64,000 nucleotides of DNA, from NCBI GenBank assembly GCA_963693305.1, contig OY855906.1:10958102-11022101 (forward strand). The letters are read 5' to 3'. Origin of the DNA: Meandrina meandrites. Taxonomy: Eukaryota; Cnidaria; Anthozoa; Scleractinia; Meandrinidae. The translations under genes and the position numbers were made by a program. The notes under the pieces were generated by a model. It saw only the letters and a list, made by a program, of their open reading frames with translations, was not told the DNA's origin and made no database searches. Positions 51,619-63,304 of the stretch are shown here, piece by piece. Each line of letters starts with the position of its first letter. The stretch's first letter is position 1.

Positions 51619-52058
51619 GATAACATTTTGGTGGGAAGACTTTGTCCTTTTTGGTTATCCAACATCTTTACTGTTCCTCCGATTCAAATTGTGGGCATTT
51701 GAAGTAAAATGACCAAATGCTAAAAAAGCCCAAAGGCTTTGGTGACGAAAACCAGTCCAATTATTTCTGTATGCAAGCAACCAAAGGCATCTCCTTTGCA
51801 ATATCGTGTAAACCAGTTTTTAATGAGCATATAGCTAAGATGAAAATAAATGTTCAGTAAAAGAACAAACTCATTTGAAATTGAATGAACATTTGCAACA
51901 AAGTTAATCAAAAAATGTCAGAAAATGGGTCCTTGTCAAGCAAGTTCTCACTATATAGTTGTACGGGGCCACCAGTCAATGTGTTACTGGCATCCATTTC
52001 TTTTTAAAAAAATTCAAGTTGACTATGTTTTATTTTGTTTTTCTTTGGGGTGGTTTAC

Positions 52059-52294
52059 TTACAGCGGATTCGGGTTGAGCGGTTGATTATGTTGCGAGGC
52101 AAAATAACAGTAGTTGCTAGGCGGGAAGTTATGACAATGTTGTCTGGGAAAAATGGCATTGTGCTTTTTCCCAGACAGTACGTTGTCATTCCTGCCTAGA
52201 AACGTCTGTTATTTTGCCTTGCAAAACATTCAATTCAACCGTGACAATGAACGCAATAACTGAGACCATTAAATGCTCAACGTGAATCCACTAT
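52059..52294. mobile_element. Foldback MITE, long inverted arms
   Basis: Arms such as GAGGCAAAATAACAG / CTGTTATTTTGCCTTG, TGTCTGGGAAAAA / TTTTTCCCAGACAG and GCGGATTC...GTTGAGC / GCTCAACGTGAATCCAC pair across a short centre near 52150. Confidence 0.75.
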
Positions 52295-53061
52295 AAATTC
52301 TGATGTATATTAAATTTGACAGACAAAGTTTTGTGAATACTAAATTCAGTGATTTTCACCCACCTTCCTAAAATCACTAAAATTAGCAGCTGCTAACAAC
52401 AGTAACATTTAGGTACAGTAATTTATCTGCTGTTGAAAGACGCTTGGAAAATAGTGCTAAGATCTGCTGGTTCATCTTGTTTCCTTTATGTTAATATTTG
52501 ACAATCAGTTTGAAATTTGCCAAAATACAAGACTCCTTTATACTAATACTGAATCAGTAAGCTTGAGCTTATTAGCGTATAAAACTTAATCTTAAATCCA
52601 AACATGGAAACGGCTGTAAAAGACTACAGATCACTACCTCCGCAGAGTTGGGTTACAGTGTGACAATCTTGTTTGACTTATTGACATACTTTTCCTCTTC
52701 GCGTGATCAACTGCACGCATCTTCAACGTTGCCTTGGCAATATGGCGGCCATTCCTGCTTGTAAATATATTTCTTTTTGGTCCGTTGTAGTTTGCGACCA
52801 AAATAACAACTTGCAACATGAATTTCCAACGCCATGTTTAGATTTTCAAGGCAGAAAATGTTGTTGACTTTTTCAGAAGGAAAGCCTTCCATGATGAGAA
52901 ATCAGTCAAAATTTCCGCAGACGGTATCTGAAAAGTCCACAATTGGGGTTCATCTGCTTATTTTCCATCTTTCCCAAGCTGCAAACTCTTTTTATGCGGG
53001 AATTTCCTCGGTTTCATCGTTTGGAAAAACCACGGTACTCCGGGAATGGATTTCCTTGATT

Positions 53062-53277
53062 CTAACTGCTCCTTGCTTGTTTTCCCGCCGAAACCGTGTC
53101 GACATCTTCACACGAGGCGAGCTTCCTTTTCCGCGCAGAATCACCGTTACCTGAAAATTCTTGAGGAAGGTCGTATCCATAGCCATATGAGCAGTCCAGC
53201 TTGTTGAAAATTTGACATTCTTCCATGTAAGAAGCAAAAACAGTTTCTTGAATCCACCGAGAGAGCTCGTCTTCCAT
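53062..53277 (-). CDS. Hypothetical 71-aa protein or first exon, function unknown
   Basis: The open frame starts MEDELSRWIQETVFASYMEE, is Glu/Asp-rich, then has a basic patch ARKRKLASCEDVD. A TATATATAT stretch at about 53325-53335 lies some 50 bp upstream of the ATG on this strand. Composition looks more protein-like than the overlapping frames. I do not recognise a domain and saw no good donor, so it may be a short gene or chance. Confidence 0.3.
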   Translation of the reverse strand: MEDELSRWIQETVFASYMEECQIFNKLDCSYGYGYDLPQEFSGNGDSARKRKLASCEDVDTVSAGKQARSS

Positions 53278-55386
53278 AGTTCCGAATTTGAATAAGCTCG
53301 GTGCAAGACCTCACAGGCTCCCGGAATATATATATCCTCTCACAAAACGGAAGTTGGAGTCAAATTGCAGAATACAATGTTGTGGTGGAAGATTTTTCTA
53401 GAAACACTTTGATGATTGTTCAGTAAATTACGACGGAAGGAAGTTTTTCCGTCTCAATTCAGCGATTATTTCAACGTGCTTCACAGAAGTTTGTGCTTTC
53501 CCACTATTTTTAGCTTCTTTTGTTCCAGTCCTTCCGGTGCGCTAGCCATCTTTTGTGTCACGAGGGAGGGGTAGCAGGTGTCGATAAATTGAGTACTTTA
53601 ATTCGTGATTATTTCTTCCGCATCAATTTAAGGATATGTTTATTTTCATAAATAGTTTTTCAAAGAAAAATAGAATAGCTCAAATATTTCAGTTTCATGT
53701 ATGATTTCTCTATCTGCGTGGGCACTTCAATTACCACCCTCCCTACTCCCGCTAAAATTTGTCTTCCTATCCCCAACCCTCGCTCACTTTCGCTTGCAGT
53801 GATCTTTCTTTTCGGCGAGGCTCTGTCTGTATGAGTGGGTTGGTTTTCGTCTCTAGAATGCCTCCTAAAAACACGTTCAAGTGTCATTGGTAATATTCTT
53901 GTATAGTGAGATATTTTTTTGACACTGAAAAGATAATTTGAGACGTAAAAATGTGGTCAACGAGGCAAATCCTACTTCCCTGCTATGGATTACTTCTGCG
54001 ATAAAATTTTCCTCCCTCGGATATTATTGACATAAACGAAGGTGAGTAGAATTATTTTTCCTTCCTTCCGATAAGCTGGGAAAGAGTTCTCTTGACATTG
54101 TATTAAAAATCTGACATTATCTGTTTCAAAAGCTCTCGCGAAAAGACCTATATAGGCATTCCGATCGTCTGTCACGAGGTTGTAAACAAACATCACACTC
54201 GAGCGATTCAAACCCATTCAACGTGAGAAATCTCTGATTTAAACGAAGATCGAGAGATCAGAGTGGAGTCGATTTTAAACCGATTGTACTAGCGAAATGT
54301 TCATATTTTTAATACAGTGTACTGTCAATGCAAATTGAATGACGAAAACGAATGTCATTCGAAAACAAATTGACTGCACGCATACAGGATCTGAATAATG
54401 GGATTAATCTGGTATTAAAATTTCGTTTTTCGACTTTCTTTCTATATTGCAAGATGTTTGATCTGATAATCATGGGTCTGTGTTTGATGTGTTATCCCAG
54501 GTTATCCCTGAGATGACAGTTCTATATTCGGTTTTTGCCAAACCCTGATTTGTAGCGGATTTGAATATTTGCATAGCCTAAATGAAATGAAATTGAAAAG
54601 CTCAATAAGCTTATATAAAACTTGTAGTTGTCGATGGTGGGTAATATAAAATTAAGCTCAATTCCAGTTTTCAAGGCCCGTTTATGTTTTGCAAAAGGCC
54701 AGAAAAATAAATCATGGTGGTATTATGAACGAGTTTTGATCAGTTGGAAAATAATGCTCACTGGAGTACATTTCGTTTTTTCCATGTTATCATTACCTTG
54801 TTTTGAACAGATCACGCCACCAGTTTTGATAAATATTTAATTGACAAAACGAAAATTACAAAATAAATATCCCGTTGTACTGACATATTTCTTTGGATAT
54901 AAACTAGACAGCCAAAAAAATCCCTTGATTCTAGTTTTATGTTGAAATCCTGATTTATTATCCCAAAGCCAAAACGGTTTTGAATTAAATTGTGTGTAAA
55001 GTCATGGTAATCATTTTTTTGGAAAAGTTTTAATTAACTGAATACAGTCCCAATTAGATATATAATGGAATCTCATTTATGATTTATGAACTAAGCTGGA
55101 GAAACTTGGCTTAGTGGAAAAAAGAATTTTTGCATGCAACTAATTACTTCTAATCACAGTTCGTTTTGTATATAATTATTACGTACTTGTGTTTTCACAA
55201 GTCCAACCTATGAAAAAAGTAATAAAGATTTATAATGGCATAAATAAAGATTTATAGGGGCATTAATTATTAAATGATTGCTTTTGAGATGTCATGTCCA
55301 TGATCAGGTAATTATGTGACTTTACAGTTCTAGCTTCAAAAACTGTATGCTGGTGAAGCAACTTCCTCTCATCAGGCATTCATGAT
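53278..55386. other. AT-rich intergenic DNA
   Basis: No gene, RNA or clear repeat was supported here. Confidence 0.4.
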
Positions 55387-55588
55387 GTGCTGTTCTAGAA
55401 AATATCCATACCTCCCCAACAGAAGGATGTTTGGTTTAAACTCCCCCTGGGTCCCCCGTAGGGCCTTTAGAAATTCCAGTGTAGATTCATACTTTCCTTA
55501 AAAAATGTTGGTCGTTGAGACCCCCCAACCCCTTGGAATTTCCAGTGACCTTCTGTGGGGTGGGTATGGATATTTTCTGGAATCACAC
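55387..55588. mobile_element. 202-bp MITE of the GTGTGGTTCC family
   Basis: The left end GTGCTGTTCTAGAAAATATC and the right end, inverted from GATATTTTCTGGAATCACAC, match the 21128 and 9680 elements. The flanks GAT and AAT agree at two of three bases. Its right flank was later hit by another insertion. Confidence 0.8.
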
Positions 55589-55591
55589 AAT

Positions 55592-55827
55592 AAGGCTTTT
55601 AGCCAGGATTTAAAAAGTGGGAGTCCAAAAGTTTTGTAAGGCCTGACTTTGTCCCCATAGGAGGGCCTGACGAGCATGCAAGGTGTTTTTCTGCAGATAT
55701 GGGTGCACTGGTATCTAAAGATTTCCAAATTTGATTAAAAAATCTCTGTATACAATTATTCATGTTAATTTTCTCTGAAAAGTGGCCATCCATAGGACTT
55801 CTGGACTCCCACCTGGCTAAAAGCCTG
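55592..55827. mobile_element. 236-bp hAT-like MITE inserted at the edge of another MITE
   Basis: Inverted ends are AGGCTTTTAGCCAGG and CCTGGCTAAAAGCCTG. CACACAAT is duplicated at 55584-55591 and 55828-55835, an 8-bp duplication typical of hAT. The duplicated bases include the last bases of the neighbouring element. Confidence 0.85.
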
Positions 55828-56055
55828 CACACAATAAATATGAGCATGACATTATATGATAAACGGCACACACGAGCTTGCCTTTCATTTTGTTAACTTT
55901 TTATTGAATTCTTAAATAAATCCCTCAAAAAATAGGGAAAAAATCACACATTCACAAAAAACACAAACCTACTCATTTCCGAGTACAAACACCAAACAGC
56001 AGAGGGCAGAAGTGGAATTTTTGCTGTTTGCAGGAAAAACAAACATCATGCTTAA

Positions 56056-57959
56056 GGGCCATTCCATTTTAGAACACCAAAAATGGTGAAATTTAAAACA
56101 GTTTTCATTTAACCTAATCATGGATTTTTGGAAAGTAGAAACCCTAAAGTGTCTAAAAATAATATTATGAAAGTTGACCTTGCGGCGAGCATCAAAGAGA
56201 GGCTCTTCATTTATGACCAATGAAAAGTGTGTGAAAATGGCTATCTTGGTGTTAGATTTCAAATAATTATACTAAGGCATATTGATTCCTTAAATCCTAC
56301 CAGGAAGACAAAACTGAATGAACCCATCACAAAGTAAAATTTGCAGATAAGATTTTTCGCACATCAAACGAACTTCATAAATGAGAGCAAGTATTGACTT
56401 TGTTACGGACATTACGTAATGTCCGTAACAAAAGGAGGTGGTTTTCCCTTTTTCTCTGAAAATAAAAATCAGATCTTTTTGTTAATGTGGTTCCTTTTTT
56501 AGTTCTTAGAGACCCAAACATAGGTGCTATAAATTATTAGAATCCTGGAAAAACACCAGAAAAAATTAGACCTACTTTTCGTTACGGACATTACGTTACG
56601 GACATTACAGTCGTATGAACAAACGTTGATGTGTGCACAATAAAATAAAATTGTTAACAACACACTTTTTTTAATGTCAGTAATATTGTTTTAGTCAAAG
56701 CAAATGCTATATGCAATACAATTTTTTTCAAATTCATCACTCAAAAGTCAAAGGTGCTTGTTCCAAGAGCAACAAACGGATTAAACAGGACATAATAACA
56801 GCAACAACAACATAATGAGCCATTACAGTGAATTTGTAAGAGAAATTTTCCACAAGTTAAATTCCAACAGTGAATAATATGTTTTTTCAATAAATTGCCC
56901 GCAATAAATAACAACTTTTATACAACTGCAATTATTGAGAAAAGCTTTCCCAAGTGCCTGAGGGGTCTTGTAACCAGGTTCTTCTTCCTTTTCTGTGGGT
57001 TTTGCATTATTTTTTCTTCTTTCTTCTGCCTTCTTTCGACGCCTGAACCTTCTTACTCTTTCCCTGTTTAGTTTTCTTTTTCTGGCAGCATCTGACGTAC
57101 AAACAGGAATCCTTTTTGCTTTCTTTCTTGCCTGTTGTTTTCTCTTTTTATCCTTTAACTTGTATGCCTCATACTTCACAGGATCATCTTTGAGTCTCTT
57201 TCTATAATTATGCACCCTTTCAATTGTATACTTTGCCATAATTATACGACAAAACTGCAAATGTGCACAGTATCAAGAAGGGACAAACAAGAGACAGCAG
57301 AGGCTCTAGTCAGAGCATGCTGAGCAGCTCAGTAACACTGAATTCTATTGAGCATGCTCAAAATGGGGTTATCCACAGACCTAAAGGATTCTTAAGTTCA
57401 CAACTATGTACTGTACAGAAAAGTTACAAAATTATTCAGAATTTGAACTTTTTTGAACAATTGAACTTTGTCAATCACTACAAGTCCAAAAATAAACCAA
57501 AATGTTAACTCAAACCTTTCCATGTGAAAAGTGTTTCACAGTGTAATGTCCGTAACAAAAATTATGTAATGTCCGTAACACAGATTTTAACACCCAGCTC
57601 AAAACCTTCTAACAATATAATAGAAACAACTGGATTTTAAAAAGCTGTTATCTACCTCAATTCCTCTCATTGTCATAGTATTAATGTTTTTGTTGTAAAT
57701 TCACAGGAATAGAAGTGTCAAGTGAGCCTGTAAAATCTTAGGTTTATTTTTGTGTAATGTCCGTAACAGAGATGAAAACAGAAACATTCTCAGCAATTTC
57801 AAATAAAATCAACACATTTTTCTACAGGTAATTAGATTAACATAAGAGGGTTGTTTATAAATACAGAACCTCAAAAAAACTATGCAGGATAAGTTTTTTA
57901 AAAAGATTAAAAGTTGAAAATTGCTCTGTGAATGTAATGTCCGTAACATGGAATGGCCC
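56056..57959. mobile_element. 1.9-kb TTAA-flanked DNA element with arrays of GTTACGGACATTAC
   Basis: The inverted ends GGGCCATTCCAT and ATGGAATGGCCC are flanked by TTAA (56052-56055 and 57960-57963), so it is piggyBac- or Kolobok-like. The motif GTTACGGACATTAC occurs at 56402, 56581 and 56595 in one orientation. It recurs at 56415, 57543, 57566, 57754 and 57934 in the other. 56401-56430 is a perfect 30-bp palindrome of it. The element encodes a small basic protein. Confidence 0.82.
56823..57239 (-). CDS. Basic protein encoded inside the TTAA element (138 aa), function unknown
   Basis: It begins MAKYTIERVHNYRKRLKDDP at 57239; an in-frame ATG at 57260 would add 7 residues. It is strongly basic to about residue 88, with DKKRKQQARKKAKR and NRERVRRFRRRKKAEERRKN, then acidic PTEKEEEPGYKTPQALGKAF. 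The last 40 residues are unlike the rest and may read through a deletion joint. The charge pattern suggests nuclear or DNA-binding work, perhaps the N-terminal part of a transposase. No DDE domain is visible. The location inside a transposon and near the motif arrays supports an element-encoded role. I do not recognise the family. Confidence 0.5.
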   Translation of the reverse strand: MAKYTIERVHNYRKRLKDDPVKYEAYKLKDKKRKQQARKKAKRIPVCTSDAARKRKLNRERVRRFRRRKKAEERRKNNAKPTEKEEEPGYKTPQALGKAFLNNCSCIKVVIYCGQFIEKTYYSLLEFNLWKISLTNSL

Positions 57960-58288
57960 TTAATCTCTTAAATATCAGTAGTTTGTTTAAGGTCTTCTCT
58001 TTTCCCCTGGATGTAAAACTTTACTAGCCTCCTTCATAAATACTAATTCCATCAAGAACAGTGGACAAATATACAACTCTTAATTAGGGGTCAGTAATAA
58101 ATGGTTGTTCAGAAAATATGTGTCTCACAAAATTTAAGAAAGATCTAAGATCTAATCTTGAAAGCTAAGGCTTAGGTTCTTTTTCACCTTGAATTTACCA
58201 TTCGCAACTCCTCAAATTAGATGCAGCATACATGTTTTAGCCGGGTTTCTTTATTCCCTTTAGAGATCAAGAGCTGTGGTCCTTTTAA

Positions 58289-61200
58289 ATGGCTGCGCCA
58301 GTGTTTGTTTTTGAAGGAGAGCTGTTACATCAGGCAACCATCTATGATCAGCGTGACTTTCTGAAGTCTCTTCTGCAAGCAGGTGCCTCTGGAGAAGCCA
58401 ATAGTCCTGATCCTCGGGGACTAACACCTCTACACACTGCCGCACTCCATGATAGTGTGGAGTGTTTAAAAGAGTTGTTGGAATGTAACGGTACTGCAAA
58501 TTATATTATATTGTTGTAATATTATTAGCAAGGTTCTAATTTTTAAGTCTGTGGATGAAACTCAAGTGTTCAACTAGTGAAAGCTATTGAACAGTATTTC
58601 CATGTGTTACTGTTTGTTATGCTTTATAAAATGTTCGAGTAATTAGGCGCACTGTGATTGGTCTGTTCGAGTTCATTTTAGTTCCCTAAAGTATGCGGCC
58701 TATGTCACACACACATGCTGCTTATGTCATGGGTTTGAGCATGTGCTATTTCCTTAGCATTTTATAAAAGAAATAAAAAACTTCATCCTTGTGCATTGTT
58801 GAGTTATATATTAAGCACTTGGGATTTTTTTTAGAATACTCAAGAAGCACTCGGCTGGACTTCTGCACTTCTCTCATGTTCTTTAAAATCCCTATGTGCT
58901 TAATATATAACTCAACATTGCAATCGGATGCATTTTTTATTTCTTTGGTACAAGGTGGTTCTACCTTTGAAGTCTATGGATTAAACGCAAGTGTGTGACC
59001 ATTCAAATAAAAGTTGTTGAGCAGTATTTTCATTCTATGCAAGGTGGACATGAATGTTATGACTTGCAAATGGAATTCATGTGTGTGACCATTTAAGTGA
59101 ATCATTTGAGCAGTACTTTCATTTCGTACTTCTGTTTTATAACTTTTAATCATTATAAATATTAATAGTTTGATATATTTCTGAATATTTTTGTAGTGTT
59201 AGTCCACTGGTTGTTTGTGATGCAATATTATTTAATTATAAAGCAAATAAATAAATTAAATTCTTAAGTAAATAAATAATTAAACAAAATAAATCATTAC
59301 TAATAATTAGAATTGAAAGCCTAGTAGCCTAGTTTCATCATCTAGTCATAAGTTTTATCATTAACTTTTTTCATTTTCAACAGGAGATCCAAATATACAA
59401 TCAGCTCCAGAGGATAACTGCTCAGTAGGTTCTTTCTAGTCCCTTTTCTTCCTTAAAATTTCTTTGAATCTAGTTTAAGGTGGCTGATAACGGTTTTCAG
59501 CATTTTCTCTCTCTGATTATTGTACCATATCCCAGATTAAAAGCTTCCTGAAAGTCATACCCCTTGGATGGGCTTTGTACAGCTCAGGGGCAGATCTAGG
59601 ATTTTTCTTAGGAGGGGGTGTGCATAGTTGTTTCAGAGTACCGGTTGTATTAGAAAGCCATCTGGTCATCTCGGAGGGGTGGGGGGGGGGGGGGGGGGTG
59701 TTGCACTCCCCTGCACCCTCCCCCTAGATCCACCCCTGCAGCTCTACCTCATAAAGTCAACCTTGGCAACTCTTCAGATAAAATGAGGTAAAGACAAGTA
59801 AGAATGCTTTGTTTTGTCTGATTGACAGACTGCTCTTCATCATGCTGCTCGTAATGGTCATCGCCGCTGTCTCAAAGTTCTCATTGATGCAGGAGCAAGA
59901 GTTGATATTAAGAACAAGGACGGCAAGACAGCAATGCAGATAGCATTTGAAAAGGGGGAATATGAATGCGGAGACTATTTAAGAACTGTGGAAGGTAAAC
60001 TGTTGTTTATGCTTGCCTTGTGATTTAAAGTTCATCAGCAAATTATTCAATGTTTAGTTTATTTGAATAAGAACTTCAAAATAAAGAAATTCCTCTGTTA
60101 AAAACAGAAACAGATTGGACCTGCAAAGCTTTTGCTAGGGGAGGGGATGTTGGTGTGGGAACTTTCTCATAACATAAAGACAATGAAGCTGATGCTTGTC
60201 AAACATTTAGGGTTTAAACTAAGCATACAATTTAATAGCACTGACATGTAGTATTGGATGTTCAATCTTTAATTTCCATGGTTAGATGATACTTTGTTGT
60301 GTAGTCAGTACCTCTTTAAGACTAAGAATTCTTGTACCTATTTTTTTTTTTAAATCTGGAACAAACATCCCTGTCACTTTTTATATGAGTTCCTGCCCCC
60401 CTCCCCCCACCTCCATATGGTGAGGCAGGAGGGTTTACCCAGTGATCCAAACACTTACTGTTTCATATACCATTTCTCACAAAAAAGAAAACCCTTCTGT
60501 ATACCTTCAGTAGAAAATGGTACACCTTTCACATATACAGTGCTAGAAATAATTTTTCTTGCTTAGCAGGAGATGTGTCCGGCTAGCAAATCTCTAATTT
60601 GACCAGACAAATTGCAAATTTGGTCAGATATTAATTAGCATTTTATGCAATTTGCATTATAAACTGATGGCTCAATCCAAATGCCTAGTACATGAAGTGG
60701 TAAGAATGCTTAGCAATGCATTATGGGGCGATTTTCAAAGCACATGTATTTCATGTTTATGGATGTATGACCAAACAAAACATGGATCTGTATGATTTCA
60801 GATTTTTAACATGTTTCAAAGCAAACATGATCTGTATAACAAGATCTTCACAGTCAAGTCAATTTGATGCTCGGACATAATGTCCGACTATACTACCGGC
60901 GGGTACTAAAATTAGTCAGACAATTTCAAAGTTTGGTCAGATGACTGACAGTAATTTCCAGCACTGCATACATGCATGCTCCTAGCTAGAGAAGGGTACT
61001 ACATCTCTTTTCTTAGTTTCCCCTTTAATAGCCCCTTAAAATAATTTATTTTCATTTTTGTTACTTCGTTACCTTGTTACTTTGTTACCTTACGTGAGGT
61101 ATTACACGAATTACTACCCTACGTCAAAGCTACCCACACCATATTCTCATGTTCCATGATGTATGTCATGTAATACAAGACAAAAAGGAACCCCTTTTGG

Positions 61201-63304
61201 GCAAAGCCTCCCCATATAGTCCACTATAGGAGGGAGTAACTAGTCTCCCCTCCCCCAGGGTAGAGAGACTGTTACTGTCTGTGCATGTGTAATGTAGCTG
61301 GCTTGTGGTTTTATTTTAAGGTATCAGGAAAGCAGCACGGGAAGAGGAAGTATCCCAAGGTATGTACAGCATGCGGGATCTGTAAGGTAAAGTCTGCATT
61401 TGAGCCTTGGCCCATCAGGCCAGAGCTTATCCCAGTTTCAGTAGCATGAAGCGACTAGGAGTATTTCTACTCCTCCCTGGACACCTGGGGGGATTATGTT
61501 ACTTAATATATAGAATCGTTTTTTTAAATTAAATATAATTATAAAGTTCCAAAGTGTGACTTATTTCCATGCATGGTCTGGGTTCCATGTTGCAAGATTT
61601 GGCCTCCTTAGGGAACCTGTCAGAATTAATGTTACTTTTGATCATGTCAGACATAGTTTGCTACATGCAACACTAGCTTCAAAAATTTGGTTATGTGGCT
61701 GTTTATCTTTTTCATACTTCAAAGGCATGGCAAGCCTCTGGAAAGTAGTTACATGTACCGCTGCTTCAAGAAAATATGCAAATTGCACAAAACTCTACTA
61801 TGTGACTAATTCACGACCATCCATCTCTAGCATAGAAGGAATATATTTCCCTATAAATGCCATAATGTTGCTTGCATTTGCTATTGTAATATTTATAATA
61901 AATCAGCTTGACTGATAAAAAGTGCAGGGTATTTAGAAAATTACAAAATAGATTAATACTACTACCAGACCACCAAATTGATCAACGAGCAAAAGATTTT
62001 AAATAAAAATCAAATCCTATTGTCTAATGTATGTTTTCATATTTTTTCCCAGAACTTTTTCGCTGTTGTACAACTGGTGATTTACCAAGAGTGACAGAGT
62101 TGATAGAAGAAGCCAGTACTGTTACAATTAACAAGTTGTACCAAGGGGGGTCTACACTTCTTTACAAGTATGTAACAAATTTATTGCTCACCTTTCATTT
62201 TCATGCAGTTGGCATTTTGCAATATTGCTGTCTAGTAAGACAAGTATATTACTAACAGTGTATATCAAATTATTTGTTTTCTGTGACATAAAAAGCTCAA
62301 AGTACCCCTCCTTACATAAGTCCAAAAATCAAATGAGCCCTGTGGGCATTAGTCTCCTTCTCAGGCATTTTTGGGTTGTCATTGCAGCAATTGCTAATGA
62401 TCACTTAAACCTGACACCACATTTCTTTGTTTTTGTATTTACTGCAGCAACTAAAGCATCTAGCGGCAAAAAAGTGACAGTTATTGAAGAAGAATAATTA
62501 TTGATGAAAAGCTGCTAGATGGCATCAAATCTGAACTTCGATGCCTGTCTGCTGTACTTATAATGTTTCTTCTACATTAGGTTTCATATCAGACATGTTT
62601 TATCGTGTCTGTCCATTTCATGAGTTCGAGTTCAAGTTAGAATTTCGAGTTGAGTTTGAGTTCGAGTTAGAATTTCGAGTTTGAGTTAAAATATCGAGTT
62701 TGAGTTAAAATACCGAGTTTGAGTTCCTTGCGGTTAGCTCCACTCTGGTTTGCTTGTGGTTAGTTCCACTCTGGTTTGCTTGCGGTTAGTTCCACTCTGG
62801 TTTGCTTGCGGTTAGTTCCACTCCTATTTGCTTGCGGTTAGTTGATAAGGGCGACACTATGCGGGACCAACTGGGAAAATGTTGCCCCATACTTCGAACT
62901 CGAAATTTCTAACTCAAACTCATAACTGCGATACACTCTGTTTTGTCAGAGAAAAACTTTGTTTATGTTTCTATGAGGTTAGATATAATTATCTTTTTCC
63001 TAATGTATCTTTTTCATGCCACTAAGAACTGAAATATTTCTCCCAGGGCTTGTCAAGGTGGCCATCTTGAAATTGTAAAACTCCTACTGGGCCGGGGTGC
63101 AGATGGCTCTCCGAACACCATCACAGGAATTGCTCCACTTTATGCTGCTTGCCTCAGCGGTAATGTTGAGCTGGTGAGACTTATGGTACAAGCTATGCCG
63201 CACTCAATCAATATTCCTTCTAAAATGGACAATTCCACAGCTCTTCATGTGGCGGCAGGTGAAGGCAATGAGGAGATTGTTAAGATCATCCTGCAAGTTC
63301 CCAG
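58289..63304 (+). CDS. Ankyrin-repeat protein (3' part beyond the window)
   Basis: Exons are 58289-58490, 59384-59424, 59829-59994, 61321-61359, 62053-62167 and 63047-63304, all joined in phase, with the last ending at a donor (CCCAG|GTAAGTG). About 273 residues are readable. Ankyrin repeats are clear: GLTPLHTAALHDSVECLKEL, TALHHAARNGHRRCLKVLID with AGARVDIKNKDGKTAMQIAF, LLYKACQGGHLEIVKLLLGR, IAPLYAACLSGNVELVRLMV and TALHVAAGEGNEEIVKIILQ. A linker GIRKAAREEEVSQ splits the repeats into two blocks. Ankyrin repeats mediate protein binding; there is no signal peptide. The wide spacing and LYAACLSGN style recall ROCO/LRRK-type N-termini, but the deciding C-terminus is missing. Confidence 0.85.
59585..59738. 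mobile_element. hAT-like MITE with AGGGGCRGATCTAGG ends
   Basis: AGGGGCAGATCTAGG at the left and CCTAGATCCACCCCT at the right are inverted. Flanks TACAGCTC and TGCAGCTC match at 7 of 8 bases, with the terminal base shared with the ends. A long G run (59679-59699) is internal. It lies in ankyrin-gene intron 2. Confidence 0.7.
60538..60966. mobile_element. 429-bp MITE with CAGTGCTAGAAAT ends
   Basis: CAGTGCTAGAAATAATTT and AATTTCCAGCACTG are inverted ends. Inner words such as TTTGGTCAGAT recur. It lies in ankyrin-gene intron 3; the target duplication is unclear. Confidence 0.7.
61386..61483 (-). mobile_element. SINE fragment (same family as 48161-48440)
   Basis: It shares TAAAGTCTGCATTTGAGCC, GGCCCATCAGGCC and GCGACTAGGAGTATTTCTAC with the other copies. 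The tRNA part is missing. Confidence 0.75.
62448..62497 (+). CDS. Possible alternative terminal exon of the ankyrin gene
   Basis: It follows the acceptor TTTGTATTTACTGCAG. Joined to exon 4 (phase 1, CAA G|CA) it reads ATKASSGKKVTVIEEE and stop. The resulting isoform would have 165 residues with only the first ankyrin block. Phase from exon 5 does not fit, so it would compete with exon 5. Confidence 0.35.
62619..62933. mobile_element. Foldback element, copy 2 (with GCTTGCGGTTAG minisatellite)
   Basis: The left arm repeats GAGTTCGAGTTAGAATTTCG and the right arm CGAACTCGAAATTTCTAACT. The centre has about five units of GGTTTGCTTGCGGTTAGTTC (62728-62842), then GCGACACTATGCGGGACCAA, as in copy 1. 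It lies in ankyrin-gene intron 5. Confidence 0.8.

Larger units (their letters stand above)
49454..53061. other. Intergenic region right of SYF2
   Basis: It holds the SYF2 3' flank, an inverted pair AAATTGACGTTA / TAACGTCAATTT at about 50150-50265, a MITE at 51258-51400, a SINE and a foldback MITE. No gene is supported. Confidence 0.5.

Noticed and set aside
52834..53306. Two further open frames overlapping 53062-53277
   Set aside because: They overlap each other on opposite strands without domain evidence. Only the 71-aa frame has a plausible start context.
61556..61915. 119-codon plus-strand frame
   Set aside because: Lies in an ankyrin-gene intron, has no domain, and its 3' part is a hydrophobic AT-rich stretch.
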